Below are positions 1 through 15,000 of a DNA stretch of 64,000 nucleotides, piece by piece. Position numbers and translations under genes: made by a program. Under the pieces are notes generated by a model, which saw only the letters and a program-made list of their open reading frames with translations, made no database searches and had not been told where the DNA came from. Each line of letters opens with the position of its first letter. Position 1 is the first letter of the stretch. Source of the stretch: Dipetalonema caudispina (lineage: Eukaryota; Nematoda; Chromadorea; Rhabditida; Onchocercidae); assembly GCA_013365325.1 (NCBI GenBank), contig JABVXV010000261.1, forward strand, positions 25,195 to 89,194, written 5' to 3'.

Positions 1-88
1 CATTTATTTGCAAGATAATATTTTAGCAAATAATTAGTCAACTTTTGGAAGAATGTAGAAAATTCAAAAGTTTAAATGTTCAACAAAC

Positions 89-3000
89 CGTAATATCTTA
101 GGTGGTATAATGAAGCATTTCTCGGAATTACTGTAACCAATGAGAGCATTAAAATGCCGAAAAAGTAAACTTTGCTTCTTAGCGGTTGCTTTTTCATCAC
201 CAATTTTCTTATTTTTACAAAGGAACGATACAAATAATGAAACTGTCAAGTAGACGATATATCGTTCCGGATTGTCAATATCAACTACTCGATTCATTAA
301 TAAACACATATTACTCTCTTCATCCGTAAATTCTCGTAGACGTGAAAAAGCACCTGGAAGTAGTCATATTTAGCAAAGAAATGGAAATTGTTGAATTGTT
401 CCATCGATCAAATTTATGACAATTCACAATTTTAAATAATAGTATATTATCAGCTAAAAATGATACAGTGTTAATTTTTATCTAATATAAATTTATACAG
501 ATAAAGATAATAAATCATATTAATTCTATTCCATGGAATTTATCATAATTTCATAACATTAAGTATTTATTATGATGATGTTGTCATAAAACAATGAATA
601 TGGAAAGATTAGAAAAGTGATTAAAGATGAATTCAAATTTGATATAGTTCAAATATTTCAAATAATATTTTTCAGGATAAAACTTACCATTACTATGTGA
701 TGAACTATCCATCGATCTTTTCATTCCTTCTGCTGAAAAGAAAAAAAAAAAGTTAAAGTAAATATGAATTGCTGGAAAAAAATGTATACGTAGGGGTAAT
801 ATAGTATAATTAATTTTTTAAATAGTTGAGGATAATATACTAAATAAAAATGTGCATTGATGGTGAACAATTACAGGTGATAAGGTTAAATTTAATGATA
901 AGCTTAATCCTAATCACAAGAATGATAGTGTTAAATAAATTTGTATTTTGGAACTACTATAATGATCATCAGTGATTATTTATTAAAAAAGGTAGTAATT
1001 TGATTAAAATTATCGTGATAAATTTTTCTTCAGCATAGGATGAAATATCATGATAAATTTTTTCAGGATAAATTATCATAATTTTCTCTTTAGCTAAATT
1101 ATTTCATAGTTCTGAAAAATAAAGTGAGAGTATGCTATTAATTGATGTAAATATTATTTCAACAATAAAATTCCAATTCTAATAATAGAATTCCGCCAGT
1201 TTTCCCTTTCTTTAATTTTATTCCATCAAATTTCAATGATAGATTAAAATTGCAGATAAAATTCTAATTTTGATGATAGGATTCCAATAATTTTCATTTT
1301 TTTTTTTTATCTAATTTTATTCCATCACATTTGAATGATAGGTTGAAAATGGGAATAAAATGGTGCAATGGATGGGTATGGTGCATCATTTGTAGGTATA
1401 CCGTGCATCATTCATAGGTATACGGTGCATCAAGGATATGATATGATGATATCGATGATACTGATGATTACATACTATTCGTGGTTCGAGCCAAAGCTGA
1501 GACGGCATTTGTAAATGATTGAAGATGCTTGGAAAATCTCCAAGCAGAGATAATCTTAACGATAGTAACCAAATGACGAATCTTCCTTCTACCACTGATA
1601 AACGCATTTGTACGCCTTTTCATTTCACCATATTTCAATTCAGCAACAATTTTCCCTTTAGTTAATTAGTTACTAATTAGCTATTGCTTATTTTTAATTC
1701 TATTTCAATTGAATTTTCAGTGACCCAAATATGACTTTTATAATGTGCTTCAGCAATAAGTTACCAAATTAATTGGGTAAGAATTGCATTCAACATAACT
1801 ATGATCAATTCATGAATCTCAATCTTATAGAAATGTAAAAGTTTGCTGGCCACATTTTGAGTTCTTATTTATTATTCCTGGAAGATATTGATGATGGCCA
1901 AATCATTTAACATGATGAAAAATGTTATTATAATTAATTTGAAAGATTGTAATCAATAATAAACAACTTATAGCTCGTTAATGTATGGTAAATATGATAT
2001 TTTATAGAATGATTTTTCAAAAATTGTAATCTAATCATACAGTACTTGATCGCTTTTATCTCTCACGATTGATAGAGAGTGATACGATATTTTGGATAAT
2101 TATGTGGAAGAGGAAATTAAGTACAATATGGAATTTGGAAATTCAATTTTTACCAATAAAAAATTCGATAATATTACTTTCAGTCTTATTCCTTTTCAAT
2201 ATTCATGTGGTTCATCTAAACGGCAGAACATTCCTTACATATAACCATCTGACTTATTTTCAGGAATTTGCAATTAATCATGACGTTCATGCTAAATTTC
2301 CTGAGGATACTGTATCCGATTCACTAAATTTTGCTTCATTTACAATTTTTTTTTTTTATATTTTATATAAAATTTAAGCCATGAGAAGTGAAAGAAAATG
2401 CTGGTTAGTTAGTAATTTGTAAATTCTTTTATTTTATGCAAAAATTTGGATAACATACATGTTGGCCGAAATGTTCCCGTACTAAGTTGATGCCGCATTG
2501 AATTATTTTGCAAGGTTTGAACGATCGATCGTGCATTGGAACTGTTCTTGATAATTTGACGGGCACGAGTTATTTTTCGTTGGTACAATTCACCCAGTGG
2601 ATCCGAATGAGTTAAATCTGAATTTCAATGTAATTTATATTTTGATTTATATTTTTCGAATTTTTGCTCAAATATGCTTTTCATATTTAATTCACAATAT
2701 TACTTAATGCATCTTTTAGAATGAAAAATAAAACAAAAGATTCAATTCCCGACTTGAGCTATTTCATTTAATAGATGTATGAAAAACTGAAAAACAAAAA
2801 GAAGAAACAATATAGTTTTGTGATAATAAATAATTCTACGAATAACTTCATCAAAATGAATTAAAACTAATGTAACCCTCATTTGAATTACCTAACTCAT
2901 AAGCATCAATGATGATAACCTATACATTATCAAATGATGAACACAACGAAAATTTGCAACATTTGTATTTATTGAATAGGAAATGAAAAGATAATTGAAT

Positions 3001-6000
3001 TTACAAATAAAAAAAAAAAAAGTACTATTTCACATAGAAAATTGAATTTTATAATTTGAATTCTTTTCAAAATTCTTCCTCCAAATAAATTTTGACATAA
3101 TAAAAAATTACATTTCCAATAGAATCTTTTATTTAATAGCAGTAAGATAAGCTAACAAACGAATATAAAGAAAAAAGATGGGACAATAATATATTTAGCC
3201 TAATTATAGAGGGAATAAATAATTGAAAAATGAACCATGCACAAAATTCGATTCGCTATTCTTCATAAGAAGTTGGCTCTCAATAGCAAGTCCTTCAAAT
3301 CGTTGAATGAAAAATTCCCATGTGAGAATTTCCTGATCCGGAAGAATTGATGTAAGTTGCTGAATTCGAGTGATAATCAATGCTCGATCCATCAATGAAT
3401 TATCAAATTGTGATTCCAAACAAAGACACATCAACTGTAATAATTTTAATATGTACATATAGTTTTTTTTTTTTTTTTTTTTTGTAATTTCAAAAGTTAA
3501 AATCATCATCATTAAATAGTTTCTATAATTTAACGGAAAATTTTCAGGATTTATTTAACAGAATAAATAATCTAAAAAGTATGTAAAAAAGTCTAATTTT
3601 AAATTTTCAGAAATTGTAAGAGAAAAAAAAAAAAGGCCAATATTAATATTTGAAAAGAATATTTATTTATTACAATGAAGATTAAAAATGATAATATTCA
3701 TTCAACAATTACTACAATAAGTACCATTCATTTAAAACTTTTTTTTTTCCAGATAATAGCTAAATTTTGTTAATTTTACACTCATAACAGAAAGCACTTC
3801 ATTGATCAAACTAATTAATTAGCTAAATGATAAATTAATTGTAAATTTTTTTAACCTTTAAAGAAGCTGAAGGCATATGTTGAATAGATAACAATGCTTG
3901 TTGAGCAACAGCTACATTTGGATCATCGATCGATGCAATCAAATGTGTAACACAGCAACTTAAGCTTGTTTGAATTATCTTATTTGAGTTAACCGTTAAA
4001 GCATTCGCTAATTGTAGGAGTACACTTGATCGTTCCACTACAATATGCACATTTTCTTTTCAAAAAAATTTTTTAAAAATTGAAAAAAGAAACAATTTTT
4101 AATAGGATTGACAAATATTCATTAAATAAAACTAATCTTTCCTTTTTATTGAAATTAAATAGAGGAAGAAAAAAAAAAAAAAAAAAAAGAAAACTAATAG
4201 TGTTATTAGAAGATGGGTAAAAAAAAAATTTTTAAAAAATTAAAAATAGAAGAAAAATGACTAATAATTGAATTATATTCATTGATTAAAGTAAGATTTC
4301 TTAGATTTATAGATTTAAAAATATAAAAAGGAAATTAATATTGTAATTTAATTAACCAGCTGAAAATCGTTCTTCCCATTGTTGATTGATAAATTGTGAA
4401 TTAATCACTTTCCAGAACATTTCTTCACCACTTGGTAATGTTATACAATGCATAATTAATGGAATTACTAATTCAGCTAACTGAAAGGTATTTTCTCTTT
4501 CGTTTTTTTGTTATGTTAAAACTTACTTAGAAAAATTTTAAAAAAAAATTCGAATTATAAAATTTAATTTTTGATGTAAAATAGTTGTATCTATTTGTTA
4601 TATATACAAATTTAAATTACCTTTTCATTTTTTATTCCATAAATTCATATATGAATAGAATGTATTAAATGCATTCTTTCATAGGATGAATAAAAAGAAG
4701 GAAATGTAAGAATAGAAATTTAAAAAAAAAAAAATTATTCATACCTGTGAACGATCTGGACGAAGTAAAGTCCATAATTTTGGTATAAATAAATTTTCCT
4801 GTGCCCAAATTAAATATCCTCGATGTTCACGACGAGCATTCAACAATGATTCACAATGAAGACATAAAAATTTCACTGTTGTAAGCATAAAATAATGCGC
4901 ATCTGCTTCATGTTCCATTTCCAGATTCTATAACCAATAAAAAATTATTGATAAAATTAATTAAAAATGCTTCATCATAAGATAAATTTTAATATTTCAA
5001 CATATATGATAGTATCATTCATTATCATCATTTATCATTCATACTATTATCATTCATTATCATCATTTATCATTTATACTATTATCAAATGTATTGTTAT
5101 CTGTGATAGTAAACTAATGATAAGTTATATTATGAAAAGACTGAAGAAGTTTTTTTTTTTCTTTTTTTCTTTTTTAAAAGAAGAAATTAAATAGATAAAA
5201 ATTTCATTCTTATTTCCATGTTTATTATCAATTATTTTTGAAAAAGTATTTTTAAGCTTAACAATTAAATATTAGCATTAATTCTAACTGTTAAAATGGA
5301 ATGGATAAGGCGAAGTTGTGATGGTAAATCAGAGAGTGCAAAACGGAAACGTCCCACTGAAGTATTCCAAAATTTTGCTGTTTCCTTTTTTATTTTATCT
5401 TCCACTGGTGATCCACCAATATTTTCTACCATTGATGATCTGATAATATGACACGTTTCACGTCCTACATCTGTTTCTGTTAATGTTGTTGCATGTGCAA
5501 CAGCTGTTTCTACCTGGTAAAAATAATGAATAATTATTTTATAATTAATCGGAATATGTAAATTATTATATCTTAGCAAATAGAAGCAATAATAATTTGA
5601 AAAAAACATTAAATTTTGAAAAAAATTCTATGATAGAATATTTTTATATAGGATTTTATGGCTTGTAACAATCTATGCTAAGTAAAATCATAAGTAAAAA
5701 ATTAAATAAACAAGCCTAGAAAGATTACTATCTTTGGCTTATATTCTAATGTAATTTTTCAAACCTCTTCACTAGGCAATACACCAACAAATTCGACGTT
5801 TGTTTCATGGATAGTAGCCGTTTGAAATTGAAGTTCAACACTACGTGATGGTGCTGAATTTTGAATCACTGATGATGGCAAAGTATCCGATACTGATGCT
5901 ACCACCGATGGATCAGATTTATCAGTTGAAGATTTTTTCGGTGAAACATTAGCAATTTCCGTTTTCCAATCATTTATTGGCTAAAAAAAAAATGAAAAGA

Positions 6001-9000
6001 TATCACTAACAAAAATTTCAGCAAATATATCAAAAATGGAATTATTTATATACCTCATCAGCATGAACTGATATACGAAGTTGTTGTTTGGGAGAGAATC
6101 GTTCCATCAGTCGAGCAACAGTTTGATAAACAAATACAGATTGTTGACAAGCTAAACAATCCAGGAATTCATCCAATTCCGGATTATCACAACTATGCTT
6201 ACAATGTGAGAATGGTTTTTGCAATATTACGGCACATGTGGAAAAGATTGATTCAGCCATCATATTTACTTCATGTTGTAATTGATCACTTAAAGATATC
6301 TGTAACTAACATCGTAATGAATGCTATTTATGGAATGAAATTGGATGTTTTAAATTAAATATTCCATTCAACTGATTTTCAATTAATATTAATATTAATG
6401 CATTTTTCTATCCTTCTTTCTTATTCGAACTATATTACTGCTAGAATGCAATCTTAATTAATATGACGAAAATAATTAAGTATATGATGAGATTTGAATT
6501 GTTTTTCAGCATATTACATTGATCATATCGGATCTTGGCATTATCATTCGGTTATTATGCCATCAAAAATTAGTTCATGAATTTTTTTCATTTCAAATTA
6601 TCCAATTGATCAGATAAATGTATCACTATTTCTTTGATATTAAAAATACCTGCTGAGAAATAATATCGATCATGGAAACATGAAGTGATATATGTTCTTC
6701 TTTCAAACCATCTTCATTATTTCGTTTTAATTCCATTTGTGATATTCGTGAAGCACATTTGGAAAATGCATCAAGTAAGATTGGAAGTGGTATTGAAATT
6801 TCCATCAGTGATAAAGCCTAGAATGAATTTATCTCATATATCTTTGATTATAATTTATAAAAATCACTACTTATCATTTGGAAATTTCTAGCAAATCTTT
6901 TTCCCTTTTGTAAAAGTTTTTTCAAAACCTCATAAAATGAATTTATTAGTTTTGAAAAGTTCAATCCGAAAATTTAAATATATTTCCGCAACAAAATCAA
7001 AAATCTGACATAAATCCAATCAAGCGCATTTGAAATACTTCTTTCATCGCCTGTTGTCAAATGATCCGTGATGAACTGATACAGTTGTTCATCATTGAAA
7101 GGTAAGGGACGAAGGTCCGGTTCAAATATTTTGCTGCAACATTTTAAAAACAAATAGCAATGATTTTAAGATTTATACAAATAAAAGAAAAAGACGCTCA
7201 CTAATTAAATTAAATTATATGTGTTTCTATTCAACTAAAATAATACCTAAGTAGTATTTTGAACTCGGAAAAATCATCATCTTCCATCAAATCACAAATA
7301 CTTTGCATCCATTGTGGTATTAATCGATTCCACGTATTCAACGTAATAATATCATATGGCATGATCGCTAATAGCTTATGAAGTCCATCGCGCATTTGTT
7401 CTTTTTTTGTTGAAAGCCTATCCCAGACACCACCAACCTGAAAAGAATTCACAAATTATCCAAATCATTATTATATCCTTTGATAATGAAAGAATATTTT
7501 TCAACATGATAGAGTAATTAAATAACGTTCCCATTCAAATTTTAGAGTTTTAACGTATTCAATTCAAAATATATCAATAATTATAACAGCCAAGTTAAAC
7601 CACAATCACTTTAATCTTTTTGGACTAAATTTAAACTCTAACTTTCAATACAAAAAAAAAAAAAAAAAAAGATTGCCAAAAGATATCTTTTATAGATAAT
7701 CAAAATAAGAAGTAAAAATAAAAAGATTACCTGAGCATATTCCGGTGGATTTGGCATTAAAGTTTCCAGAAAACTTTCATAATGATTTGTAATTACCAAA
7801 TTGATCCAATCTAATACAAACTGTAACAAGTAGAAAAAGAAAAATTTTTAATTAATTAACCAATACTTACAAAATTTCATATATACATATATTTTTTCAT
7901 TTAAAATACCAAATATAAATTAATAAAAAAAAAAAAAAGAAAGAAAGAAAGAAATTTGTATGATAGATTTATAGTTGACAATCATCGATCATTCATTTCC
8001 ATTTTTAGCAAAAAAAAAAAAAAAAAAAACGAAAAAAGGAAAATTCCCTCATTAATGTATTTCAAACAATCAATTAATTTTTCCTTTAAAATTGCTTTCC
8101 TTTTTATGAATTCTATTTTTTTTTTTTTTGGAATATATTTATTATTATTCTATAAAAAACTTTCATTAAATTTCATTTTAGATAAATAGCCAATAATCTT
8201 TCACTATTTATCATTTCAGTATATTTTTTTTACATCATTATAATCATTATTCATCTCTCTCTCTCTCTCACTCTCCTTTTCTCTCTCTTTCTCCTTTTTC
8301 TTTTTTCATTATAATGAAACAATTCTTTTTGTAAATATGAAATGTACTTTTTCACAAAACGATTAATTATGTAAAATAAACATTTTTATCAAAATGACTA
8401 TACTAATATAAGATTGGTACTATCCCTATGTATCTGTGGTACTTTCAAATTTGAACTTGCATTATTGATCTAACTTTCTACGGAAATCCAATTCATTTTA
8501 TCTGTTTCTTCTGTTTCAAAAAATTTACATCAATTAGCAATCTTATCATTAGCAAGATTACAAATAGTACATATTGTATTTATACGAAATTAGTAATAAT
8601 TTGTTTTATCTATGCAAATTTTACTTCATTCACTTGTATCCTCTCTCTATGATAAATAAAAAAGTTTGTATGCTATACGAATACCAGTAATTAAAAAAAA
8701 TTATCCAAGTAATTTACATCAGTTTTAAGTTGCTCCAATGCAGCACCAATCGAATCATTGGGTAATAAAGCGGTTGTTGCAAACCATTGCAGTAACATTG
8801 ACATCATGTAGGCGATCGCTTGCTATAAAAAAGAAAAAATTCTTATTTATTTGGTACTATTTTTTTTTCTTCTTTGTTAATTAATTTTTATTAATTTATT
8901 TGTCAAAATTTATTCGATTATCTCTATAAGATTGAAAAATAAACGTTTTTTTTTTTTGGGTTTGACAAATCTTGATTTTTACAAAGTTTAAAGTTTTGAT

Positions 9001-12000
9001 GAAATTTTTTATGAAATTTTAGTTGTTTGAATCTACTTCAAATCAAAGATCACTTTGAGTCATATTTCGTTTATTTAGCCTATTTATCATTAATAAATCT
9101 CTTGATAAATAAGGAACAAACCGGTCTAGCTTCTGGTACAGGTGGACAAATGGTTGCAAGAAGCCAAATACCGAAACGGCTTAATGTTCGTCGTTCATCG
9201 GCCATTTTATCGATCTCACGACCAAGAGTGTGACCACCTTCCAATTGTCGTAACCATTTTGGTCTTTTACCCTCAGTTTCCAATCCTTTAAAACCATTAT
9301 TTTATATCTTAATATGTCAAATTTATTGTCTTATCTCTATTTAAACACTTCGCTTAATTTTTATAAATTTAAATTTTGTTTTTAATTGACGATTAATTGT
9401 GCTATTTTTAGGAAGTAGACTGAAATGTCGAACATAATCTTCTGAAATACAACACTGTATTAAATATTTTAAATTATACCAAACTTTTTAGGTAACGTAA
9501 TTTAAAAAAAAAAAAGAAAAAACTTATTTTAACATAATTTAATTTCAGAAATTCAATACTTTGTAAAATTCAACATTTTGACGTCGTTTAGGAATATTTG
9601 AAACTGTTGAAAGTGTAACATTTTAGGAGAAAACCATTTGAATGTTCGTCATTGTAGTGAGATATTTTATTGTAAATGAATTAAATTATAATTTAAAAAA
9701 AAAAAACCTTCTAAATTAGCAGAAGTTTCCTTCAAAAGTTTAACAATCCCTTCGACAATATCTCGTTCAAGATCTGTTCCCCAACCACATTCTATACCAC
9801 GATGATTGATATGTTCCTTACTATTAACACTATGTAATGCAACAAGGCATTCCTGAATTTTACAAAAGTTAAATGAAAATTTACAAAATACTATTAATTT
9901 TCAATTATTGAAAAAATCTGAAATTTCACTGATTTATGTTTAAATTTAAAGTTGGTCTGCAATTAAAATTTTTTCATATCCATAGTCTTAAGTTCAATTT
10001 AAAAATTTCAAATTTCATCAATTTAAAATCTTTTAGGTATATGGCATTTATGAGAGAATAACACTTTGTAACTTGAATTTTAAAAAGTTTAAAAAATTGA
10101 TAATGAATCATTTCAAGTTAAATTTTCCAAAAAATATTTTGTCAAACTTACTATCTCTTCCAATTTCTTTCATTCCTTGTTTTTTCCTTTTGCATTAACT
10201 CTGTTCATTTGCTTAAGTAATGAAAAAAAAAAAAAAAAAAAAATTACTTGACAAAGCCGTAACGGAACATATTGATGTGATCGAATGCAATCTTCGGAAA
10301 AACATATACCTACAGCAAGACGTTTCGACGATTCACAACCCTATAAAAGTTATATAATATATTATAGTAAGATTTGATGAAAATTTTACATAAATTTTTT
10401 TAACAAATTTAAAAATAAAAAATAATAGGAATTATTAACTATGCAATAAGATATGGTGAAAATTTTACATAAATTTTTTTAACAAATTTAAAAATAAAAA
10501 ATAATAGGAATTACTAACTATGCAATAAGATATGATGAAAATTTTACATAAATTTTTTTAACAAATTTAGAAATAAAAAATAAAATAGTAAAAAATAATG
10601 GAAATTATTAATTATGCAATAAGATTTGATGAAAATTTTACATAAATTTTTTTAACAAATTTAGAAATAAAAAATAATAGGAATTACTAATTATGCAATA
10701 AGATTTGATGAAAATTTTATGAACTTCAAAAAACTATTAATTATTTTAATAAATTTGAAAAAAAAAAAGGGAATAAAATAGCAAAAAAAAGTGATGAGAA
10801 TTATTAATTAAATGTTTAATTGGTGTAAACAAAATATGAAAGATTTGAATGTATGATTAATCAATTATGATAAGAAAAATTTACCTTATTTTGACAAACT
10901 ACATTACTTGATGCAGACATTGGCATACAAATTGGTATTGTTGTTATCTTATCATCATTTTCGATTATTTCAGCACATTTTTTGCATAATGATATTGGTG
11001 GAGCTGTTTCACCGTATTTTATAGAAATTAATGGATCATAGCAGCATCGAACACTAAGAATTTATTTTGTCAAAATTTTACTTTTAAAAACAAAAAAAAA
11101 AAAAAATCTGATAATATAAATTTCAAAAGTTAAGATTTCATATTTACCTATATTTCATTAATCATTCCAAATTTTTTTTTTTTTCTATCATTAGCTCAAA
11201 TTTTTAAATAACATTAAAATTATTGGATGAATTTTTTGTGTAACCAATATCTATTCCATAATGGAATTAATTCAATTATCATTCATAATAGTAATCATTT
11301 GCAAGAATTTTTAATGAAATATTTGGTAAATTAATTTTAGAAATAATAGAAAAATAGAAAAGAAAAAAAAAAAAAACGAATGAGAGAACTGAAACTATCA
11401 AATGTATCATCCTACCTTGGCTCCTTGTCCACACATTTACTACTTTGGCATGGTATACATGTCCAAGCTGTGAAACATTTCATTTTAATTCATTTAAATT
11501 TCAAGAATGAAAATTTAATTCCAATTTCTTAAAACTATTTATTTGTAAAGATTTTCTTAACTAATTCTCTGAATCATTTATAAAGAGAAAAAAAAAAATT
11601 TTTGTTTTGCAAATAAAATTAAGCAAAATAATTTTTTATTTTATTCCATTTTAGCAAACAGATTTTAAATTCTTCAAAATTTTAACAAATTTAAAAAATT
11701 CAATTTTTTTACCTTGGATGCGATACTGAATTGATTTACGATGTAGTATATGCCTATTATGTATAGGCCAATAATGAAATAATAAATTTGCAGCAGCAAT
11801 ACGAGCTTCGCTTGTACCTTTTGATAATACAAATATCATATCCTTTAAAATTAACATTTATTTTGTAAATTTTACCTATTACTTCATTCATCTAATTAAT
11901 TACTTTGCTTTCTTTGCAATCTTTTATTCGTTGTAAAAATTATAAAATTTTCAAAAGATTTTAGTAATTTATCAATTGCTCTAATATATTTTCTTTACAA

Positions 12001-15000
12001 AATTTCACTTCAGACAATTTTTTTATTTCCTTCTTTTAGCGGAATTTCATATAGATCACTTACGAGTGTAACACGTATCGCTAATGTTTGTGAGAAACGT
12101 GTACTAATATTTAACGTCAAATTTTTGTATATATCACTAGGAAATTGTAAAAATATATGGTAAAAGCATAATTCATTTAGGAATTGATAAATTTAAAGGT
12201 AAAAAGAGCAATTTTTACCCTGTAAACATTTTCTTTCTGTGCCAAAAGACTTTCGACAAAAAGTGTGTGAAGACCTAAAAATAAAATTAAAAATGAAATT
12301 TACGATAGACTTTCAACAATAAATTCAGTTTGAATAAATGTAAATTTGAAAAAAAAAAAAAAAAAAAAAACATCTGAGCATTATGTTAATTGAATTAAAG
12401 ATTTAAAATTTTCATATTAACAACAAATTCAATCATACAGTAAGATAATGCTTTTGATATTATTTTATTTATTCTCTTCCTTGAAATATAATTCACACCT
12501 GACAGGTCTTTTTTTCAGTAACTTTTTTTTTTTTTAAAATATACTGTGTCTAAAACTGAACATACAATAAAATTTTTACCAGTAGAAATTATTTCATTGA
12601 TATCTTAGTCTCTAAGAGTTGTAGTAATAATATATCATAGTATTCTTGTAATCTATTTATGATTTTTTTTCTAGATATGTAAAAAATCTATAGCTAAAAA
12701 TTATTTGCTTTTCCCATTTGCATAATTAAAATTGTGAAAGGTGGGAAAATAAGCATAAGCATAAATATATTGGAAATTTTTAATTTTATCATTAAATGTG
12801 AATGAAAATATTGTCAACTACCAATTATAAATAATTTAAGAGATTGAAAAGATAGAAAGTGTAAAAAATAAGAGCATTTCTTTATTATCATTTAATATTC
12901 TTTCGTAAATTTTTAACGAATATTTTTTGATATGAAAAATAAAACTTAGTAAATGAATGTTTACTGTTATTGCATAACAAACTATGATATACTGTATTAC
13001 TGTATTATTACTGTATGTTTCTTTTTTTTATATTTATTGAAATTGAAATATTCATTAAAGTATCACATAGTAAATTTTATTTTATCTTCTGTTCTTATCC
13101 TATTATGTAAAACTGTTTGTAAATTTGTTTTTTCAAAATGAGCCTGACCACAATATCTTAGCAATTTTTAATTTCGCAATTAAATTAAATCAAAACAAGT
13201 TAAGAGCCAAAAAAAAAGTCTTATTTTCTTAAGAATCATAAAGTGTAGAAAGTTCAAAGATTTTAAATTATAGCATTAACTAATTTCAAGATTTCTGTTG
13301 CTCCTTTTTTTTTCTGAAATTTATAAATTTATGATAATTATGCAGAGTAATATTTTACATTCTTTCACTCCTACAATAAACTTTTCATGCATTAGTGGGT
13401 AACAAAATTAGTCATTTCATTATGTAACCATTCATTCAAGCAAATAATTTTTTCTTCCTCTTTCAAAAGAATCGAAATTTAATTGAATAACATATTCTTA
13501 CTGGAATTCTTTTCTAAGAATGACAAAATTGCTAATTTTTGGATAACAATCATTCAAATGTGTTTTATACAATGAAATAATTTTTTATTGAATTAAATCA
13601 ATCTTAGCAAAAAAAAAAGATGCTAATCTATGAATCTAAAAATTATAAACAACATTTATCCTTCATTTTGCTTCTCCAACTTAATGATGAATTGATAAAC
13701 AATTTGATAATCATTCCCGTTGCAGTAATAACAATAATAATTAATAGAAATAAAAATAATTAATAATAATAATAATCATAATAATATATGCATATAAATA
13801 TTTCTGTTATAGTGATCAGATTCGTTTAACAAAAAAAAAAAAAAGAGAGAGAAAAAAAAAAAACGAAAAACTTACTGAGATCGGCAGAATGCTGAAGTAT
13901 CATCATAAGAACAGCTGGTACTGAAAGGCATTCTTGTTTCGGTACAAGAATAAATGGAATGAAACAGGTACTAATTAAATGGACAAGTTTTTTATCAAGT
14001 TCACCAGGTAAAATACCAAGTTGAGAAGCTAGCAAAAATGGTAATTGCTCCAATGCATCACGTTGTAGGAAAAAATATAATGCCTTGATTGTATCAAGAA
14101 TAGCATCACCAATAGCTAAAATTTATTTTTTTTTTTTTTTTTTTTTATAAAATTTTATGATAAAAATAAAACTCAACAAATTTATTTATAAATAATTATT
14201 TCTTCTTCCTTTTTTTTTTCGTAGAAATTAAGATTTGTTTTAAAAAATTTTCAAAATTTTAATTTATTTTATCATATGCAATAAAGATTACCAAGATGTG
14301 ATGCTGGAATTTGTTGAAAAACATCTAACAAATTGATTATTCCATAGTAAAGTCCTGAATAATTCAAATTTGGATATAATGTTATTCGATTCAATGTGGG
14401 ACAATAACGCTCAAAGATACTTGTTGGTACTGGTGGCATTTCTTTAAGAAATCTGTAATTATGTACATTTGCATTGAATATTTTTATTCAATATTTTTCA
14501 AGAAATTTTAAGTAAAATTTTGAGATTTAAAATGTTTTTTTGTTGTAATTTGTCAACTTTCAGACATATCGAATTATTTCCTAATCTATTTTATCTCCTT
14601 CTTCGTCTATTTTTTTCGTTTTTTTTTTTTTTTCGAAGAAAAAAATACTTTAAATCTTGAGCATTTCAATTGTTCAATTTTTTTTTCTTTGAATTTCTTA
14701 AAATGTAAAATTCTTCAAAAATACTTAGGAATGGTAATCATGAAAAGATAAAAAGAAAATCCATCATCATAACTTTCTATTTCCTACTAAGCTTTTTGGA
14801 AATGTTAAACTATCAGTGAAACAAATTTCAAATAATCTTTTAATCATTGCATGTAATGCATAAAATAAGCAATGATTTAAAAAAAAAATTGAACAACATT
14901 TTAGTATTTTCCGTTAAATTTTCTTCTATCATAAATTGATTTTACTAAAAATTATTTCTTATAAAAAAAAGTATAGGAAAATGGGTACGAAAAAAAAAGC

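Noticed and set aside
1480..1500. Possible tRNA T-loop (GGTTCGAGCC)
   Set aside because: The flanking bases do not pair into a T-arm and no anticodon or D-arm fits. It lies inside a coding exon. No tRNA could be supported anywhere in the window.
1386..1607. 73-codon minus-strand frame
   Set aside because: It is a shadow of the true unc-79 exon 1655-1476, which uses another frame and fits splice phase on both sides.
2069..2377. 102-codon plus-strand open frame upstream of unc-79 exon 2617-2459
   Set aside because: It is hydrophobic and low in complexity, ends in a poly-T-encoded Phe run, and has no supporting signals.
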